Source of the DNA: CAZMVU01 sp964569295 | GTDB lineage: Bacteria; Hydrogenedentota; Hydrogenedentia; Hydrogenedentales; JAGMZX01 | DNA length: 9,588 nt | Direction of reading: 5' to 3' | Assembly: GCA_964569295.1 (NCBI GenBank) | Contig: CAZMVU010000190.1 | Span: 1-9,588 of the forward strand | In this document: positions 7,601 through 9,588 of the stretch, one piece after another | How the letters are laid out: each line of letters begins with the position of its first letter | Position numbering within the stretch: position 1 is the stretch's first letter | Position numbers and translations under genes: made by a program | Notes under the pieces: model-generated | Told to the model about the DNA's origin: nothing | The model's database searches: none | Seen by the model: only the letters and a program-made list of their open reading frames with translations

Positions 7601-8993
7601 CCGGGGCGAGGCCATCGGCCAGAACCCGCGCATCCTGAAGAGCGGCGAACAAGACCAAGCCTTCTACGAAGACCTCTGGCACACCATCACCAGCGGCAAG
7701 ACCTGGCAGGGGCAGATGGTCAACCGGCGCAAAGACGGCACCCTATACACCGAAGAGGCGACCATTTCCCCGGTGCGCGACGCGTCGGGCGTGATTGTGA
7801 ATTACGTGGCGGTAAAACGCGATATCACGCACGACATTGAACTCGAAGACCAGTATCGCCAGTCGCAGAAACTCGAGGCCGTAGGGCGTCTGGCCGGTGG
7901 CGTGGCCCACGACTTCAACAACATGCTCACCATCATTCTCGGGCAGGTGGAAATGGCCCTGCTGGACCTCGACCCGCAAACACCGTTGCACGCTATGCTG
8001 CGCGAAGTCGAGAAGGCCGGCGAGCAGTCCGCCAACTTGACCCGCCAGTTGCTTGCCTTTGCCCGCAAACAGACGGTCGACCCCAAGGTGCTCGATATCA
8101 ACGAAACGATTTCCAGCATGCTCAAGATGCTCGACCGGCTCATCGGGGAGGATATCGACCTCGCGTGGCTGCCGGGCCACGCCCTGTGGCCCGCGCGGAT
8201 GGACCCGGCGCAACTCGACCAGATTTTGGCCAACCTCGTGGTCAACGCGCGCGATGCCATAGAAGGCGTGGGCAAGATCACCATCGAGACGGAAACCGTA
8301 CTGGTCGAGGAGTCCTATTGCGAGGAGCACCCAACCTTCGAGCCGGGCCGGTATATCACGTTGTCGGTAAGCGATAACGGCTGCGGCATGGACCGTGCTA
8401 CCGTGCAGTCTATCTTCGAACCGTTTTTCACCACCAAAGCTCCGGGCGTGGGAACCGGGCTCGGCCTGGCCACGGTCTACGGTATAGTCCGGCAGAACAG
8501 TGGCTTCATCAACGTGTATAGCGAACCGGGCCTGGGCACTACGTTTCGCATCTACCTGCCTGCCTGCGAAGACAGCCAGCCGGATGCGGGGCTGGACGGG
8601 CCCAAGGCGGAGTTGCCGCATGGCACGGAGACCATCCTCCTGGTCGAAGATGCCAGCACCTTGCTCGACGTGGCCCGGGCGCAATTGCAGAAGCTGGGCT
8701 ATACCGTGCTGCCCGCACAGACGCCCGCGGAGGCGCACAGGTGGATCGAGGACTGCGCGCAAACCGTTCACCTGTTATTGACCGACGTGGTAATGCCGGA
8801 AATGAACGGGCGCGACCTGTGGGACGCATTGCGGCGCCTTCGCCCGGGGCTCCCATGCCTGTTCATGTCGGGCTACACCGCCAACGTCATCGCGCATCAC
8901 GGCGTGCTCGACGCGGATGTCCATTTCCTGCAGAAACCGTTCTCGCTCGAGTCGTTGGCGGTCAAGGTGCGCGAAGCGCTGGGGAACGGTTAA
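4698..8993 (+). CDS. Hybrid sensor histidine kinase (GAF-PAS2-PocR-PAS3-HisKA-HATPase-REC)
   Basis: A 1431-residue two-component sensor that autophosphorylates on histidine and passes phosphate to its own receiver. Domains: N-terminal helix (1-50), GAF (about 52-212), PAS (224-337), PAS (340-455), PocR-type ligand-binding domain (488-650), three PAS (674-795, 804-925, 933-1046), HisKA (1055-1122), HATPase (1165-1288), receiver (1312-1427). Key residues are all present: H1071 in VAHDFNN, N-box NLVVNARDA (N1183), DNGCGM (1226-1231), FEPFFTTK (1240-1247), GTGLGLATV (1252-1260), and receiver E1317/D1318, phosphoacceptor D1363, S1391 and K1413. There is no signal peptide or membrane helix, so it should sense cytoplasmic or diffusible cues. 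An in-frame TGA only four codons upstream (4686-4688) forces the start, which is preceded by a weak GGATGAG ribosome site. It has no output domain and no partner regulator follows, so a phosphotransfer protein or regulator elsewhere is expected. The ligand is unknown. Confidence 0.96.
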   Translation: MSDTEDKRTQALRKRTEALLAQNPGGLEHTDLENVTELAHELAHANERLAHVRQVLLAIRNVNQLIVSEDDPRRLIEKACENLTETLGYHTAWIALVNAEGDAATMTAASGFDGGFSEMRRQFERGEFSACMREALGSREIVLVEDISTGCPDCPVASDYAGRVAMSYRLEFGGTVYGVLAVSVPPAFARDEEEHELFREVAGDLAFALHKIEESAQARAHLAQYESILGTTADGYWRVDAAGRLLEVNANYCRMSGYPREELLALHIADLDVNETPDQVRERMRKIIETGGARFETQHRTKDGRVIDVEVSTTYCGETNEFVVFVRDLGERKRAEETERFLTLVLGQIQDRVTVTTLDGHITFANDAECEMMGYTREQLVGQHISVYGEDPEAGATQEEILRETLRTGFWRGEIVNYRADGRAITLDCRTTAVRDSRGEPVALCGIATDITEQKRAEQALRTSEERVRRKLRAIMEPEGDIGTLALADIIDQQALRSLMERFYEATGVGSAMVDLSGEVLVAIGWQDVCTKYHRVHPATLANCLESDLELSTGVAPGSFKAYRCKNNLLDFVTPITVGGRHVGNIFIGQFFFEGEAIDLDLFRRQAREYGFDEAEYLAAVERVPRFSREKAEAAMAFFAEFAELVSSLSYGSIRLSRALEQNEAAMRQLRTSEEKYRELVQTAYSVILKFDTAGRLTFFNEYAQQLFGYTEEEVLGRPILGTIVPEAESSGRDLAEMVEGICRDPEHFCDNQNENITKDGRRLWMRWNNRAVLDADGRLTGILSVGNDETDRKRAEEALKARESLLQKTFDVLPVGLWFADKDGRLLRGNPAGVRIWGAEPQVGPDEYGIFKARRLPSGVELAPDEWSLVRTIREGVTVLDEWLEIDAFDGQKRVILNSTAPVLDEDGNIQGAIVMNQDMTDFTRVTTERERLLQAIEQAGEIVVITDTAAAIQYVNPAFETVTGYSRGEAIGQNPRILKSGEQDQAFYEDLWHTITSGKTWQGQMVNRRKDGTLYTEEATISPVRDASGVIVNYVAVKRDITHDIELEDQYRQSQKLEAVGRLAGGVAHDFNNMLTIILGQVEMALLDLDPQTPLHAMLREVEKAGEQSANLTRQLLAFARKQTVDPKVLDINETISSMLKMLDRLIGEDIDLAWLPGHALWPARMDPAQLDQILANLVVNARDAIEGVGKITIETETVLVEESYCEEHPTFEPGRYITLSVSDNGCGMDRATVQSIFEPFFTTKAPGVGTGLGLATVYGIVRQNSGFINVYSEPGLGTTFRIYLPACEDSQPDAGLDGPKAELPHGTETILLVEDASTLLDVARAQLQKLGYTVLPAQTPAEAHRWIEDCAQTVHLLLTDVVMPEMNGRDLWDALRRLRPGLPCLFMSGYTANVIAHHGVLDADVHFLQKPFSLESLAVKVREALGNG

Positions 8994-9139
8994 CGGGACA
9001 ATTCTTTAGCGGCGTGTAGCTCGTTGGTACCTTACACCCGGACTCCCGCAAAAAAACAGGAAGAAGGTTTCTGAACATCCTCTTTCGGGCGTCAGCGAGC
9101 GCGGTCGTCCCCGGCCGCCCTCTTGGGAGCTTGCGGCAA
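8994..9139. other. Non-coding sequence after the kinase gene
   Basis: No gene and no convincing rho-independent terminator. GTGTA (9014-9018) can pair with TACAC (9033-9037) around a loop containing GGTACC, but no T run follows; a run of seven A lies at 9050-9056. How kinase transcription ends is not visible. Confidence 0.35.
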
Positions 9140-9156
9140 GTTTCGGCTCGCGGGGA
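9140..9156. repeat. 17-base dispersed repeat, copy 1
   Basis: GTTTCGGCTCGCGGGGA, identical to 9493-9509. It is followed by a hairpin in which CGCGAA (9165-9170) can pair with TTCGCG (9184-9189). Confidence 0.7.
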
Positions 9157-9306
9157 TCCACCTCCGCGAAGACGCTTCCCCCCTTCGCGAAGGTCGCGCG
9201 AGCCTAAACTTCTTGCACTTTTATGCACAAGCTGGCGCGTAAGACACCAACGTGGGCTGCGCCCACAACCCAATGATGGGAAGGCACGATCCCAGGTTCT
9301 TGGTTC

Positions 9307-9340
9307 GGGGTTCCGGGTGACTTGGGATTAGGGGCTTGGG
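9307..9340 (+). other. G-quadruplex-like G-tract
   Basis: Five runs of three or four G (9307-9310, 9315-9317, 9324-9326, 9331-9334, 9338-9340) are separated by loops of 4, 6, 4 and 3 bases, meeting the usual G3-N1-7 rule. The tract lies in non-coding GT-rich sequence next to the hairpin repeats. Confidence 0.5.
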
Positions 9341-9352
9341 CTTGTTTCCGGA

Positions 9353-9395
9353 GCGCCGAAGGCGCGGCACCATACCAGCCTGGGCCAACGGCCCA
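9353..9395. repeat. REP-like double hairpin
   Basis: Two tight stem-loops are joined by a 15-base linker: GCGCC-gaa-GGCGC (9353-9365) and TGGGCC-aac-GGCCCA (9381-9395). This is the architecture of repetitive extragenic palindromes. From memory, similar 'CATACCAGCC' linked hairpins recur in planctomycete-like genomes. No REP-associated transposase is in the window. Confidence 0.55.
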
Positions 9396-9446
9396 TACGC
9401 GCTAACTTAAGGATGCAACTCTGACAGTACCGCCTTGCATCATCAC
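9379..9446. repeat. 68-base direct repeat, copy 1
   Basis: Matches 9521-9588 without gaps. The last 55 bases (9392-9446) differ at one position only (C9402 versus T9544) and the first 13 are more diverged. It contains an internal hairpin GATGCAA (9412-9418) / TTGCATC (9435-9441) with a 16-base loop. Its left edge overlaps the second REP-like hairpin. Confidence 0.9.
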
Positions 9447-9468
9447 TTGAGCAAACAAAGGGACTGTC

Positions 9469-9484
9469 CTCGCGAGTCCGCGAG
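9469..9484. repeat. Perfect hairpin between the direct repeats
   Basis: CTCGCG-agtc-CGCGAG is a six-pair stem with a four-base loop. It is flanked by a direct repeat GGGACTGT at 9460-9467 and 9487-9494. No T run follows, so it is not an intrinsic terminator. Confidence 0.5.
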
Positions 9485-9492
9485 CAGGGACT

Positions 9493-9509
9493 GTTTCGGC
9501 TCGCGGGGA
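9493..9509. repeat. 17-base dispersed repeat, copy 2
   Basis: Identical to 9140-9156 and in the same orientation. The sequence on either side is not conserved beyond the 17 bases. Confidence 0.7.
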
Positions 9510-9520
9510 CGCTCGCCCTC

Positions 9521-9588
9521 CCTGGGGCCAGAACCCATACGCGTTAACTTAAGGATGCAACTCTGACAGTACCGCCTTGCATCATCAC
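9521..9588. repeat. 68-base direct repeat, copy 2 (reaches window end)
   Basis: Second copy, 142 bases after the first, with the internal hairpin GATGCAA (9554-9560) / TTGCATC (9577-9583) preserved. The match runs to the last base of the window, so the true right edge and copy number are unknown. The double hairpin at its left edge is degraded compared with copy 1. Confidence 0.88.

Noticed and set aside
6183..7682. Long minus-strand ORFs opposite the kinase (also 4863-6059 and 7743-8771)
   Set aside because: Shadows of a codon-biased GC-rich gene; the + strand frame carries all catalytic motifs of a histidine kinase.
9131..9331. 66-codon + strand ORF after the kinase
   Set aside because: Covers the dispersed repeat and GT-rich tract, is Arg/Pro-rich and has no ribosome site.
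9379..9588. CRISPR array
   Set aside because: Only two copies are visible, of 68 bases with a 74-base interval that itself holds palindromes, and there are no cas genes. The dimensions do not fit a CRISPR.

Overview
The window is GC-rich bacterial DNA holding few genes and a lot of non-coding and decayed sequence. Sigma70-type promoters, Shine-Dalgarno sites, a CCA-encoding tRNA and a lipobox lipoprotein point to a Gram-negative-type bacterium. The six-hairpin glycosidase-like gene, the decayed sialidase, the very large PAS/PocR hybrid kinase and the dispersed hairpin repeats recall uncultured Planctomycetes, Lentisphaerae or Hydrogenedentes-type genomes. That placement is from memory and low confidence.

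Left part (1-2540): a complete six-hairpin glycosidase-like gene runs leftward (24-1322). To its right is a fully equipped tRNA-Ala(GGC) unit on the + strand: consensus promoter (1499-1527), tRNA (1575-1650) and a strong intrinsic terminator (1662-1702). Next comes a graveyard of leftward-reading gene remnants: the C-terminal end of a protein of unknown function (about 1728-1907), abutting the C-terminal third of a BNR/Asp-box sialidase (1919-2284). A short repeat-rich spacer (about 2288-2538) follows.

Middle part (2539-4697): two leftward genes for exported proteins. The upstream one is a small cysteine-rich lipoprotein (3808-4251) interrupted by a single in-frame TGA at codon 46. The downstream one is a secreted, C-terminally membrane-anchored, possibly LolA-like protein (2539-3657). 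The lipoprotein has a good promoter whose spacer contains a run of eight G. An intergenic region with an inverted repeat and an extended -10 promoter separates it from the divergent kinase gene.

Right part (4698-9588): one 1431-residue soluble hybrid sensor histidine kinase, GAF-PAS-PAS-PocR-PAS-PAS-PAS-HisKA-HATPase-receiver, with all catalytic motifs intact and no output domain. It is followed by about 595 bases without a gene that carry a G-quadruplex-like tract, REP-like double hairpins, a 17-base dispersed repeat and two copies of a 68-base direct repeat with a 142-base period, the second ending at the window edge.

No defence system, CRISPR array, transposase or biosynthetic cluster is visible. 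The points most worth a second look are the TGA-interrupted lipoprotein, its poly-G promoter and the repeat block at the right end.
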